From: CAZXFH01 sp964640055
GTDB lineage: Bacteria; Fidelibacterota; UBA2242; JAFGTP01
Reading direction: 5' to 3'
Assembly: GCA_964640055.1 (NCBI GenBank)
Contig: CAZXFH010000023.1
Coordinates: 1-50,331, forward strand
DNA length: 50,331 nucleotides
The translations under genes were made by a program, and so were the position numbers. Positions 26,143 to 34,641 of the stretch are shown here, piece after piece. The notes under the pieces were generated by a model. It saw nothing but the letters and a program-made list of their open reading frames with translations. It did not search any database and was not told the DNA's origin. Position 1 is the first letter of the stretch; the number at the start of each line of letters is the position of its first letter.

Positions 26143-26916
26143 CTAAATATGAATTAAAGTGCCGGGTTTATGCTGATAGGCTAGCTCTAGTTTATATTGG
26201 GCGGCCCATTTTTGGGCGTGTTCGCTAAATAGTCCGTTAACAATATCGGGCAAATTATTTTCCTCACTAAGATGTCCTAAAATCAAATGTAACATTTTCT
26301 CGTTGGAACTCAATCGCCGCAGCAGATCCAGTGATTGGCTGTTGGAAAGATGCCCCATCCGGCTTTTAATACGTTGTTTGACTGATAAGGGATAGGATCC
26401 GTTAATTAACATTTCCGTATCGTGATTTGCTTCTAAAAAAAGGAGATTCAAATCTGTCAACTGATAGAGAACTGACTGCCGCACCTCTCCGATATCGGTC
26501 AGGATGCCGATGCGTTTATTTTCGGCGCTGACCACCATACCGATGGGATCCTGAGCATCATGGGGAATATGGAATGTTTTTATCCGCAAGTCCCCAATCT
26601 GAATCATATCGCCGGTCACAAAATGCCGCATTTCAATATTCTTTTTTATCTTATCATCGATAACAGCCGCTGTTCTTTCCGTCACGTAGACCGGAATCTT
26701 GTATCTTCGGGCAAAAGTGCCCACTCCCCGGGTATGATCGGTGTGCTCGTGGGTTATCAAAATAGCCGCAACGCTGTCCGGCAAAAGACCCGCCTGTTCA
26801 AATCGCTCCCGCAAATTTTTTACACTGAATCCCTGATCAATCAGAATCGAGGTGGTCTGGCTTTGAATAAAGGTGCTGTTGCCTTTACTACCGCTCCCTA
26901 AATTACAGAAAATCAT
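26143..26916 (-). CDS. WalJ/YycJ-like metallo-beta-lactamase-fold hydrolase
   Basis: The start at 26916 is preferred because its ATG overlaps the pyrE stop (ATGA) and the protein then opens with the family motif MIFCNLGSGSKGNS; an in-frame ATG 45 nt upstream lies inside pyrE. The 257-residue enzyme has the metal motif THEHTDHTRG and further ligands in HDAQDPIG, TDIGEV, and LGHLSEENN near the end, as in YycJ/WalJ proteins. These are cytoplasmic hydrolases, tied in Firmicutes to the WalRK system and DNA-repair-like nuclease activity; here no WalRK genes are present. The coupling to pyrE suggests co-expression with pyrimidine synthesis. Confidence 0.88.
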   Translation of the reverse strand: MIFCNLGSGSKGNSTFIQSQTTSILIDQGFSVKNLRERFEQAGLLPDSVAAILITHEHTDHTRGVGTFARRYKIPVYVTERTAAVIDDKIKKNIEMRHFVTGDMIQIGDLRIKTFHIPHDAQDPIGMVVSAENKRIGILTDIGEVRQSVLYQLTDLNLLFLEANHDTEMLINGSYPLSVKQRIKSRMGHLSNSQSLDLLRRLSSNEKMLHLILGHLSEENNLPDIVNGLFSEHAQKWAAQYKLELAYQHKPGTLIHI

Positions 26917-27485
26917 TTCCCGGTACGTCCCCTTATGGTAAGCGGAACTTTGGCCTGACATTGAGGACAGTCCTGGGGCCCAAAGGTGGGAATTTCCATT
27001 TTTACCAGGGGAAAATAATCCGTGCCGAAATCTTTCTTTTCCCCACTGCGGTCGATGATAACACCAACCCCCATAATGATGCCCCCGGCCTCATTTACCA
27101 GATCCATCAGCTCATAAATGGAACCTCCGGTCGTAAGCACATCATCGACGATTAACACACGTTCTCCGGATTTGATTTCAAAGCCCCGTCGTAAGAGCAA
27201 TTTCCCCTCACTTCTTTCCGCAAAAATACTGCGTGTTGTCAAAGCCCGAGCCACACTATGACTGATGATAATGCCACCAGTGGCCGCGCCCACAACCACA
27301 TGAGGTTTGGCTTTTTGAAACTGATCGGCGATTGCATTGCATAATTTATCGGATAATTTAGGGTATTTGAGCAGCTGAAACTTTTCCACATAAGTATCAC
27401 TATGTAACCCCGAGGTTAATTTGAAATGACCTTTCAGAACGGCTCCGCACTCTTTAAAGATATCAACATAGGATTCCTTTGTCAT
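26913..27485 (-). CDS. pyrE: Orotate phosphoribosyltransferase PyrE
   Basis: PyrE joins orotate with PRPP to give orotidine-5'-phosphate. The 190-residue protein has the PRPP-binding motif RVLIVDDVLTTGGSI (about 111-125), a catalytic-loop Lys region ERSEGKLLLRRGF, and GAATGGIIISHSVA. The N-terminal FKLTSGLHSDTYVEKF is typical of the long-form enzyme. A C-terminal CPQCQAK piece adds a Cys pair (CxxC) not needed for the reaction. It follows pyrF by 2 nt and overlaps the next gene, so the last two steps of UMP synthesis are made together. Confidence 0.95.
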   Translation of the reverse strand: MTKESYVDIFKECGAVLKGHFKLTSGLHSDTYVEKFQLLKYPKLSDKLCNAIADQFQKAKPHVVVGAATGGIIISHSVARALTTRSIFAERSEGKLLLRRGFEIKSGERVLIVDDVLTTGGSIYELMDLVNEAGGIIMGVGVIIDRSGEKKDFGTDYFPLVKMEIPTFGPQDCPQCQAKVPLTIRGRTGK

Positions 27486-27487
27486 GA

Positions 27488-28279
27488 CTAACCTTCTTTC
27501 TTAAATAAATTTGCATAGTGTTTAGCGGCCTGCTGGATATTTCCCGGGAATTCTTGACCGGGTGCAAAAATGATACTGCGTGAAACATTGATCAAGCCGG
27601 CACCGCATAATTGACAGGCTTGCACAGCGGTTTCTACCGCCCCCCCCTGCCGGCCCACGCCGGGTATCAAAAAGGGCAGCTGCGGAAATTTACGGCGTAT
27701 CTCCATTAATTGTTCCGGCTGCGTAGCACCCATGACCAGCCCCAGGTTACCAGTTGTATTCAACTGATCCACCAGTTGGGCGGTTTTAATATACAACCAA
27801 GGTTCACCGTGCTGCTGTAATTCCTGTCCGGAAGGATTCGAGGTCACACATAATACAAAAGCACCTCTGTCGGGATCCTCGATAAAGGGCTTGATGGAAT
27901 CAGATCCCAAATAAGGACTAATGGTCACCGCATCAAAATTAAGATGATCAAACAGCGCTTTCGCATAAAAACGCGCACTGTTTCCAATATCGCCTCGCTT
28001 GGCATCTCCCAGTTTCAGGATGCCCGGGGGCACATCAGCCAATAACCGCTCCAGAACCTGCCAGCCCCGGTGACCCCAGATTTCGAAGAAAGCCAGATTA
28101 AATTTATAAGCTGGCGTAAATTCTTGCGTCACCTTGATAATTTCGCGACAGAATTGATAAACGCCCTGGGGTGTTCGTCCAATCTGCTGGGGAAATTTTT
28201 GCGGATCCGGGTCAATACCAACACACAAAAAGGTGTTTTTGTCATTCAAATACTGCTTGAAACGAGCTAAATAATTCAT
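27488..28279 (-). CDS. pyrF: Orotidine-5'-phosphate decarboxylase PyrF (subfamily 2)
   Basis: PyrF decarboxylates OMP to UMP. The 263-residue length and motif order mark the longer subfamily 2: FLCVGIDPDPQKFP (about 17-30), FKFNLAFFE-type YKFNLAFFEIWGHRG, the catalytic DAKRGDIGNSARFYAKALF (about 96-114, Lys-Asp pair), AVTISPYLGSDSI, and GVGRQGG near the end. The gene leads the long minus-strand run down to 21345. No strong ribosome binding site is visible before the ATG. It is divergent from obgE with a 179-nt shared control region. Confidence 0.95.
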   Translation of the reverse strand: MNYLARFKQYLNDKNTFLCVGIDPDPQKFPQQIGRTPQGVYQFCREIIKVTQEFTPAYKFNLAFFEIWGHRGWQVLERLLADVPPGILKLGDAKRGDIGNSARFYAKALFDHLNFDAVTISPYLGSDSIKPFIEDPDRGAFVLCVTSNPSGQELQQHGEPWLYIKTAQLVDQLNTTGNLGLVMGATQPEQLMEIRRKFPQLPFLIPGVGRQGGAVETAVQACQLCGAGLINVSRSIIFAPGQEFPGNIQQAAKHYANLFKKEG

Positions 28280-28403
28280 ATCGCAGGAATTTATGGTTTC
28301 TCTGTATTTTAAGCAAAATAGTTTTCCCCGTAAATATTGAATTCACATTAACCGAATTACTTTTAGGTATGTTCCACCTTTTTTCTCTATGGGTTTTATT
28401 TGG

Positions 28404-28422
28404 AGATAAAGTATATTTATCT
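28404..28422. promoter_or_regulatory. Palindrome upstream of obgE
   Basis: The 19-bp element AGATAAAGTATATTTATCT has perfect 7-bp arms around GTATA. It ends 36 nt before the obgE start, in the intergenic region shared with pyrF. It could be an operator, but an AT-rich palindrome of this length near a promoter may also be chance. Confidence 0.35.
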
Positions 28423-28458
28423 GTATCTTTAGCAAAGTTCAGGAACGGGTGACTCGTA

Positions 28459-29433
28459 ATGTTTGTAGATTATGCCAAAGTATTTGTCAGAGCTGGAAGG
28501 GGTGGCAATGGAGCCGTCGCGTTCCGTCGTGAAAAACATGTCCCGAAGGGCGGACCCTCAGGAGGGAAGGGCGGCCATGGAGGCGATATTATCGTTAAAG
28601 CCGTTGCCAATCTCAACACGCTTCAGGACCTGAAATACCGTAAAAGCTATGTGGCTGGTAATGGTGAACATGGACAAGGCGCCAAAAAATCCGGCCAGGA
28701 TGGCGAATCTGTAGAAATCCCCGTACCTTTGGGCACCGTGATCAAAAATGAACATAATAATCGTGTATTGGCTGATTTAACCCGCGAGGATCAAACCGTT
28801 GTTATCGCGCAAGGCGGTCGCGGTGGTTTGGGAAATGCCGCATTTACCACTGCCACCCGACAGGCCCCACGCTTTGCCCAACAGGGTGAAGCCGGTGAGG
28901 AAAAGCATTTAATTTTTGAATTAAAACTGCTTTCTGATGTCGGTCTAGTCGGATTGCCTAATTGCGGAAAGTCCACTCTGATTGCCACTCTATCCAATGC
29001 CAAACCCAAAATTGCCAGTTATCCCACCACGACCATTAGCCCCAACGTGGGAATTGTCAAATACGAAGAATATCAGAGTTTTTTAATGGTCGACGTGCCT
29101 GGGCTTATAAAAGGGGCTCATAAAGGCAAAGGCATGGGACACCGCTTCCTGCGTCATCTGGAGCGTACCCGCCTGCTCGTGTTTATGCTGGAATCGCTGG
29201 ATGAGAATCCCCGGGAAACCTACCGACTTCTGAACAGTGAATTAAATCAGCATTTGCCGGCTTTTAAAACTAAAAACCGTTTGATTGTGATCTCAAAAAG
29301 TGATCTTGTTGAAGAACAAGCCCTGAAAACTATTCAGGAAATCGAAGTGCTCTATATTTCGGCGATAACCGGTGCAGGATTAAATGCTTTGATCCAAAAA
29401 ATGACTCGCTTGCTAAATGAATTGAATAACTAA
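28459..29433 (+). CDS. obgE: Obg-family GTPase ObgE
   Basis: Obg is an essential GTPase that binds the 50S subunit and links ribosome assembly to nutrient state. The 324-residue protein has the Gly-rich Obg fold (about 1-157; GGRGGLGNAAF, GGPSGGKGGHGG) and a G domain with GLPNCGKST (165-173), DVPGLIKGAHKGKGMG (about 212-227) and SKSD (about 279). It stops soon after the G domain and lacks the extra C-terminal domain found in some Obg proteins, which is normal for many phyla. No strong ribosome binding site is seen. dprA follows after 93 nt. Confidence 0.95.
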   Translation: MFVDYAKVFVRAGRGGNGAVAFRREKHVPKGGPSGGKGGHGGDIIVKAVANLNTLQDLKYRKSYVAGNGEHGQGAKKSGQDGESVEIPVPLGTVIKNEHNNRVLADLTREDQTVVIAQGGRGGLGNAAFTTATRQAPRFAQQGEAGEEKHLIFELKLLSDVGLVGLPNCGKSTLIATLSNAKPKIASYPTTTISPNVGIVKYEEYQSFLMVDVPGLIKGAHKGKGMGHRFLRHLERTRLLVFMLESLDENPRETYRLLNSELNQHLPAFKTKNRLIVISKSDLVEEQALKTIQEIEVLYISAITGAGLNALIQKMTRLLNELNN

Positions 29434-29526
29434 TCTATCACCTCGGACAGGCATTCCGCTTGGTCCGGATCAACTCTTTTAAACACTTATGAAACAAAAC
29501 AACCTCCTTAGGGGAATTAATCCGTC

Positions 29527-30618
29527 ATGACTATTCAGGAACTTGCCCTCAGATTACATTCTATTAAAGGCTTGGGAATCCGGCGTGTCCTGGCACTCAA
29601 AGCCCTTTTCCCAAATATCCGTGATCTGTTTAAGGCTTCGATCCAGGATCTCTGCCGCGTACCCGGAATTGATCATAAACTGGCCCGCACAATTCTGAAT
29701 GGTGGTGACCAGAATTTCATTAAGCAGCAGGACAGATGGTTATCCAACAGCGCTTTTGAATTGCTCACCATATTCGATGAGAGGTATCCGCCGCGCTTGA
29801 AGCAGATTTATGATCCGCCGTTACTGCTATTTAAAGAAGGTCGCTTTATTCAGAAAGATGTGGATGCCATTGCGATTGTAGGCACCCGCACATGTACGGA
29901 ATATGGAAAAAAGATTACTGAGATGCTGGTCCGCGGTCTGGTAGACAAGGGACTTACCATCATCAGTGGTTTTGCCCGCGGGATTGATACCACCGCCCAT
30001 CAGGCTGCCCTTAAATACGGGGGCCGCACAGTGGCGGTGCTGGGGAATGGGATTGACCGGGTATATCCTCCTGAAAATGGTGCCTTGCGTCAAAATATTA
30101 TCAAACAGGGGGTTTATCTATCTGAGTTTCCCCTGGGAACCAAACCGGACGCAGCCCACTTCCCGCAACGCAATCGTATCATCTCCGGGTTGAGTCTGGG
30201 AACAATTGTTATCGAAGCGGGTGAAAGGAGTGGTGCGCTTTTAACGGCCTACTATGCTTTAGATCAAAATCGTGAAGTCTTCGCCATACCGGGCCGCATC
30301 ACTGATAAAAAGAATATTGGAACCAATAAACTAATCCAGAAAGGGGCCAAACTGGTCACCAATGTTAACGATATCTTGACTGAAATTGAAGCAGTGCGAA
30401 AATTTCCCCGTACCGGCCAACAATTAAAAATTGATTTTCAATTTGAAGGCGATGAAAAATTAATCTTTGACGCCCTGAATCGGGATCCCATGCATATTGA
30501 TCACCTGTGTAGCAAAGTGGATAAAAATTCCCATGAGGTTCTTTCTCTGCTGCTCTCTTTGGAATTGAAAGGTGCTGTACAACAATATGCGGGTAAAATG
30601 TTCTCAAAAATAGGCTGA
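29527..30618 (+). CDS. dprA: DNA-processing protein DprA
   Basis: DprA protects incoming single-stranded DNA and loads RecA during natural transformation. The 363-residue protein has an N-terminal helix-hairpin-helix-type segment (about 5-65), the Rossmann core with AIVGTRTCTEYG, SGFARGIDTTAHQAAL and AVLGNGIDRVYPPEN (about 118-190), FPQRNRIISGLSLG, and a C-terminal winged-helix domain (about 300-363). TTAGGGGAA lies before the ATG. The next gene, an exported propeller protein, follows by only 4 nt, so dprA is the first gene of a run that otherwise encodes exported proteins. Confidence 0.95.
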   Translation: MTIQELALRLHSIKGLGIRRVLALKALFPNIRDLFKASIQDLCRVPGIDHKLARTILNGGDQNFIKQQDRWLSNSAFELLTIFDERYPPRLKQIYDPPLLLFKEGRFIQKDVDAIAIVGTRTCTEYGKKITEMLVRGLVDKGLTIISGFARGIDTTAHQAALKYGGRTVAVLGNGIDRVYPPENGALRQNIIKQGVYLSEFPLGTKPDAAHFPQRNRIISGLSLGTIVIEAGERSGALLTAYYALDQNREVFAIPGRITDKKNIGTNKLIQKGAKLVTNVNDILTEIEAVRKFPRTGQQLKIDFQFEGDEKLIFDALNRDPMHIDHLCSKVDKNSHEVLSLLLSLELKGAVQQYAGKMFSKIG

Positions 30619-30622
30619 ACTT

Positions 30623-32278
30623 ATGCGTAAGTTAATCCCTTTTTCCCTGACGATCATTGCAATGCATCTTATTACCACTCCGCCTTTAGCGGCACAGGTC
30701 CGCATCTATGATCTGAAGGACTGGATCAGTTATAAAAATTGTAATTACCCTACCAGTCTCAGCGTGGGTAATGAGTATATCTATTTTGGTACCAGCGGAG
30801 GAGTGGTACCCTATCATAAGTTCGGTCGCTATTTTGAAGCACCCTATACGGTTAGCGACGGCTTGCCAGCGGATTTCATAAACGCTGTCTTATTTGATAC
30901 CCAAACAAACTATATCTGGGCCGCCCATGATGATGGTATTAGCTACCTGTCACCTACTGCGGAGAGGTGGCAGACTACTTCTACTAAATCAATCCTACCG
31001 GAAAATAATCCGGTCAATCGGCTGGGTAGGGATAATCATTACATTTGGGCAGTGGCCCCGGGTGATTATGCGTTTAAGATCGACAAAACCATTGGCACCA
31101 TTCTTGAACAACTAGGCACCGGAGAACTATCCAGCCATATCCACTGGGCACAGACCATGCAAGATCCTGTACCTGCGCTAGGTGATTTTTTTGCGAATTC
31201 TCCCTATCGATATGAAAACTCAGGTGTTATTATCGATGAAGAACTGCGTGAATATAATATTAATCTGTTCCATATGGATAAAAACCGCAATTTTTATGGT
31301 GGTATCTGGGGCCTGGGTCTGATTGAAGGTGATGCTCATGTTAACCAATTGAACATTCATTCCTATGGACCGCTCCGTAATTATATCAACGCTCTAACTA
31401 TGGTTGACAATACGCTCTGGATGGGTGGCATGCAAAAAAGTGTCCAATCTTCCTTTACTCGTCAGGGAATATCTATTTTTAATCTAAAGCACCAGGAATG
31501 GCAATATAAAGAAAACCACTTTATTCATGAATTGGCGACCTATCAGGTCACTGAACTGGTTTCCGCGCATAACCGTATATGGGTGGGCACCACGCAAGGC
31601 TTAAGTATTTATGATCGAAATAAAGAGACCTGGAAACGGTTAGCAGTGGGTCATGGATTGAGTGACGAAATCGTCTTAACTATTGCTTTGGAAGATACAG
31701 TCGCCTGGATCGGGACCCGCCTGGGACTTAGTAAAATCTTTATTCCGCCCTACAAGGCAAAACGGGTCTATCTAACCACTGACCAGGTACACCACCGCAT
31801 CAACAAAGCTAAAACCGGCCTAAAATATATCTGGCTGGCAACTGAAAACGGACTTTATGCCATCAACCGGACGACTCAGACGGTTAGTCATTTTGATTTG
31901 AACGGGAAAAAAATCGATCCTTCGGAACCAGTGGCGGCTGAATATTACATGATTGGTGGCTCCGATTCTCTGATTGTGTTCCATGCCTATAATAGTTTCC
32001 TGAAATATCACGTAAAAACACAGCGGTTTGAGTCTTTACCAAATCTACCCGTCATGACAAATATTTTTGATATAACAGTAGTAGATGATTATCTTTGGAT
32101 AGGAACCGCACAAGGTGCTTTTTTAGTGCGATTAAAAGACTTCTATCAGGAACATTATACTACTGAGGATGGATTAGCCGGTAATGCGGTCTTTAAAATT
32201 ATCCCTGATGGCGACATTATCTGGTTTGCCACAGATCAGGGCTTAACCCAATATCATTGGAGAAAATATGTGCATTAG
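30623..32278 (+). CDS. Exported beta-propeller protein (two-component-regulator propeller repeats)
   Basis: The 551-residue protein has a signal peptide (residues 1 to about 25, ending PPLAAQ) and then at least seven short repeats of the regulator-propeller kind, each with a WIGT- or WVGT-like core: NYIWAAHDDGISYL, RIWVGTTQGLSIYD, VAWIGTRLGLSKI, YIWLATENGLYAIN, YLWIGTAQGAFLV and IIWFATDQGLTQY. Repeats of this kind form a beta-propeller used as a sensor or docking platform; there is no kinase domain, so it is a stand-alone periplasmic or surface protein. Its stop overlaps the start of the GWxTD gene by 11 nt. PorZ of the type IX secretion system is a distant structural analogy only. Confidence 0.82.
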   Translation: MRKLIPFSLTIIAMHLITTPPLAAQVRIYDLKDWISYKNCNYPTSLSVGNEYIYFGTSGGVVPYHKFGRYFEAPYTVSDGLPADFINAVLFDTQTNYIWAAHDDGISYLSPTAERWQTTSTKSILPENNPVNRLGRDNHYIWAVAPGDYAFKIDKTIGTILEQLGTGELSSHIHWAQTMQDPVPALGDFFANSPYRYENSGVIIDEELREYNINLFHMDKNRNFYGGIWGLGLIEGDAHVNQLNIHSYGPLRNYINALTMVDNTLWMGGMQKSVQSSFTRQGISIFNLKHQEWQYKENHFIHELATYQVTELVSAHNRIWVGTTQGLSIYDRNKETWKRLAVGHGLSDEIVLTIALEDTVAWIGTRLGLSKIFIPPYKAKRVYLTTDQVHHRINKAKTGLKYIWLATENGLYAINRTTQTVSHFDLNGKKIDPSEPVAAEYYMIGGSDSLIVFHAYNSFLKYHVKTQRFESLPNLPVMTNIFDITVVDDYLWIGTAQGAFLVRLKDFYQEHYTTEDGLAGNAVFKIIPDGDIIWFATDQGLTQYHWRKYVH

Positions 32279-33551
32279 GAAGGAAAAGATTATTATCTCT
32301 CTGATTTTTTTACTACTGACTTCTGTATTACAGGCCCAGTTTGGCCTGTGGGGCGACGAAGAAAAACAAGAGAGTGATAAACCATCTTTTTACTACAATA
32401 TAAACATATCCCCGATTAAAGGACGTGATTCCGTTCGCCTGCAAATCGTGCTAAAAGTCCCTTTCCAAGCAGTCCAATTCCTGAAAAAGGGATACGGTAA
32501 ATTTACCGCTACCTATGAAGCCTCTGTGCTGCTGCTTAACGACGATGAAGAACAAGTAGCCTCTAAAATATGGAAACAACGGTTACAAACCGAGGATTAT
32601 CGTGAAACCATCTCTCATGAGCATTTTGACATCAATAAAATCGAATATCTCATGGTACCCGACAAGTATACCTTAACCCTAGGTATCCGTGATATGGATA
32701 CTAAAAAAAGCAGCTATAAGGATGAGGAAATCGATCTGCATGATTACTATGAAAAATCGATCACCCTGTCGAACTTGAAAATTACCGAACGAATTATTAG
32801 AGACAGCACCGGTGGTGTTGATAATATTCCCATGGTGATGAATTCCATCACCGATGTTACGCCTCAATTTTATGTCAGCTTCGATGTTCTTTCCAACGGG
32901 GGTAAAGGCACAGTCACTTCCTATATCTACAATATGGATGACAAACGGGTGGACAAGTATTCTTTTTCACACAATTTTGTAGAAGGCCTGGATCATGTTA
33001 ACTTTTCTATCTCCAAGAAAAATCTCAGCTACAATAAATACCGACTTAAGGTTATGGTATCAATTGGAAAAGAAAGTAATTCCCGACAACGCTCTTTTAA
33101 ATTACGCTGGGTAGGTATGTCCAAATTAATTGATAATCTGGATGTGGCTATCGAGCAACTGCGTTATATTGCGACCGGGAGTGAAATTAAAAAGATGGAA
33201 AATGCCAAAAAGAACACTAAGAAAAAAATGTTTCAGGATTTTTGGAAACAGAAGGATCCCACCCCGGCAACTCCGGAAAACGAACTCATGAATGAATATT
33301 ACCGCCGCATTCAATATGCCAATCAACACTTTTCCGGATACCGCGTCGGCTGGAAAACCGATATGGGGATGGTTTTTATCCTATTCGGTCCCCCCGATGA
33401 CATAGAGCGGCATCCCTTTGAAATTGACTCCAAGCCCTATGAAGTATGGTACTATAATAATATTAATCGCACATTTGTTTTTGTGGATGAATCCGGATTC
33501 GGTGAGTACCGCCTGGTATCACCGCTGCATGATTATATGGGTCGTTTTTAA
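32268..33551 (+). CDS. GWxTD-domain exported protein
   Basis: The 427-residue protein has a signal peptide (about 1-23, IIISLIFLLLTSVLQAQ), a beta-rich middle region, and the C-terminal GWxTD domain: GYRVGWKTDMGMVFILFGPP (motif GWKTD at 361-365) followed by YEVWYYNN and FVFVDESGFGEYRL. GWxTD is a domain of unknown function found mostly in FCB-group and related bacteria, so it is also a taxonomic clue. The start overlaps the propeller gene by 11 nt and the stop overlaps the next start (TAATG), so all three are translationally coupled. A role in a surface or periplasmic complex with the propeller protein is inferred. Confidence 0.9.
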   Translation: MCIRKEKIIISLIFLLLTSVLQAQFGLWGDEEKQESDKPSFYYNINISPIKGRDSVRLQIVLKVPFQAVQFLKKGYGKFTATYEASVLLLNDDEEQVASKIWKQRLQTEDYRETISHEHFDINKIEYLMVPDKYTLTLGIRDMDTKKSSYKDEEIDLHDYYEKSITLSNLKITERIIRDSTGGVDNIPMVMNSITDVTPQFYVSFDVLSNGGKGTVTSYIYNMDDKRVDKYSFSHNFVEGLDHVNFSISKKNLSYNKYRLKVMVSIGKESNSRQRSFKLRWVGMSKLIDNLDVAIEQLRYIATGSEIKKMENAKKNTKKKMFQDFWKQKDPTPATPENELMNEYYRRIQYANQHFSGYRVGWKTDMGMVFILFGPPDDIERHPFEIDSKPYEVWYYNNINRTFVFVDESGFGEYRLVSPLHDYMGRF

Positions 33552-34612
33552 TGCGCCGCCTGCAGCTGGCTGTTATCCCGGGCGATGGTATTGGTCCCGA
33601 GATCATTTCTCAGGGTACAAAAATCCTCCAGGCCCTGGAATCCAAATATAAAATTGATCTGCAGCTCACCCAGCTGCCTTACTCAGCAGATTACTACCTA
33701 AAAAATGGAATCTCAATTCCGGATGATTTCATCCGGGAACTGGACAGAAATTACCAGGCTCTGATCATGGGCCCCCTGGGTGATCCGCGCGTACCGCATC
33801 ATAAACATGCTTATGAGATCCTCAATAAGTTGCGCTCTGCTTTAAACTTGTCCCTGGCTGTCCAGCGTTACATGCTATTCAATTTTGCCCTGATGCCGCT
33901 CAAGGAGATTCCGGAGGAAAAAGTTGATTTTTTATTGTTCAAAGAGCTATCCGCTGGCTTCAGATCGCAAATCGGAGGAATCCTGAACAGCGGCACCACA
34001 CCTGATTTGGCCTTACAAACCGGTATATATAACGCTGCTACTGTGAAACAATTCATCCATAATGTCGCCCGCCTGTGCACTTCCCTAAAGCGCCACAAAA
34101 TCACCCTGATCACTAACCGGACGCTATTCCCCCATCTCCATCAACTCTGGTACCGGGTTTTCACCGACCTGCAGACGGAGTACAAAAATTTTCAGTGGGA
34201 AGTCAGTTCCGCCGAAAAAATGACCCTTCAAATATTACGCGATCCCAGTCAGCTGGATGTGGTTATGAGTCCCAATATTTTTGGTGATATTTTCACCTAT
34301 CTCGCCTTTTTCATTCAGGGCGGACCCGGGTTTGCCTACACCTGTGAATTGCACCCGGATAAATTTGCCCTGTTCCGGATTCTCCAAAATGCAGCGGTAA
34401 AATATAAAGGACACAATATAGCCAATCCTTTAGGAGTAGCCCAGGCTATTTATCATCTCCTGAAATATCTCAATCTACCGGAAGCTGCCGGCGGATTGTA
34501 TCAGGCCCTCACGCACGTACTGAAGAAACGTCAGCTGCCCCTGGATATGGGGGGCATTCTGGGCACTGCGGAAATGGGTGATTATCTGGTTACAGCCATC
34601 AATAAACAGTAA
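33551..34612 (+). CDS. Isocitrate/isopropylmalate dehydrogenase-like protein, probably catalytically dead
   Basis: The 353-residue sequence clearly has the beta-decarboxylating dehydrogenase fold: LAVIPGDGIGPEI (about 6-18), ALIMGPLGDPRVP, the KLRSALNL region (Arg95 kept), SPNIFGDI and KGHNIANPLGVAQ. Compared from memory with LeuB, key residues are replaced: the substrate Arg of RExxxGxY by Lys131, the catalytic Tyr by Arg138, the catalytic Lys of the DKAN/HKTN motif by Asn189, one metal Asp by Ser (about 220) and another by Tyr250; only Asp246 stays. The NAD loop (EPVHGSAPDIAGKG in LeuB) is also altered. It starts inside the GWxTD stop codon and lacks a leu neighbourhood. A pseudoenzyme or a changed activity is likely. 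Confidence 0.8.
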   Translation: MRRLQLAVIPGDGIGPEIISQGTKILQALESKYKIDLQLTQLPYSADYYLKNGISIPDDFIRELDRNYQALIMGPLGDPRVPHHKHAYEILNKLRSALNLSLAVQRYMLFNFALMPLKEIPEEKVDFLLFKELSAGFRSQIGGILNSGTTPDLALQTGIYNAATVKQFIHNVARLCTSLKRHKITLITNRTLFPHLHQLWYRVFTDLQTEYKNFQWEVSSAEKMTLQILRDPSQLDVVMSPNIFGDIFTYLAFFIQGGPGFAYTCELHPDKFALFRILQNAAVKYKGHNIANPLGVAQAIYHLLKYLNLPEAAGGLYQALTHVLKKRQLPLDMGGILGTAEMGDYLVTAINKQ

Positions 34613-34641
34613 TTGCGGCTTGATTTAAATCACTGAGATTT

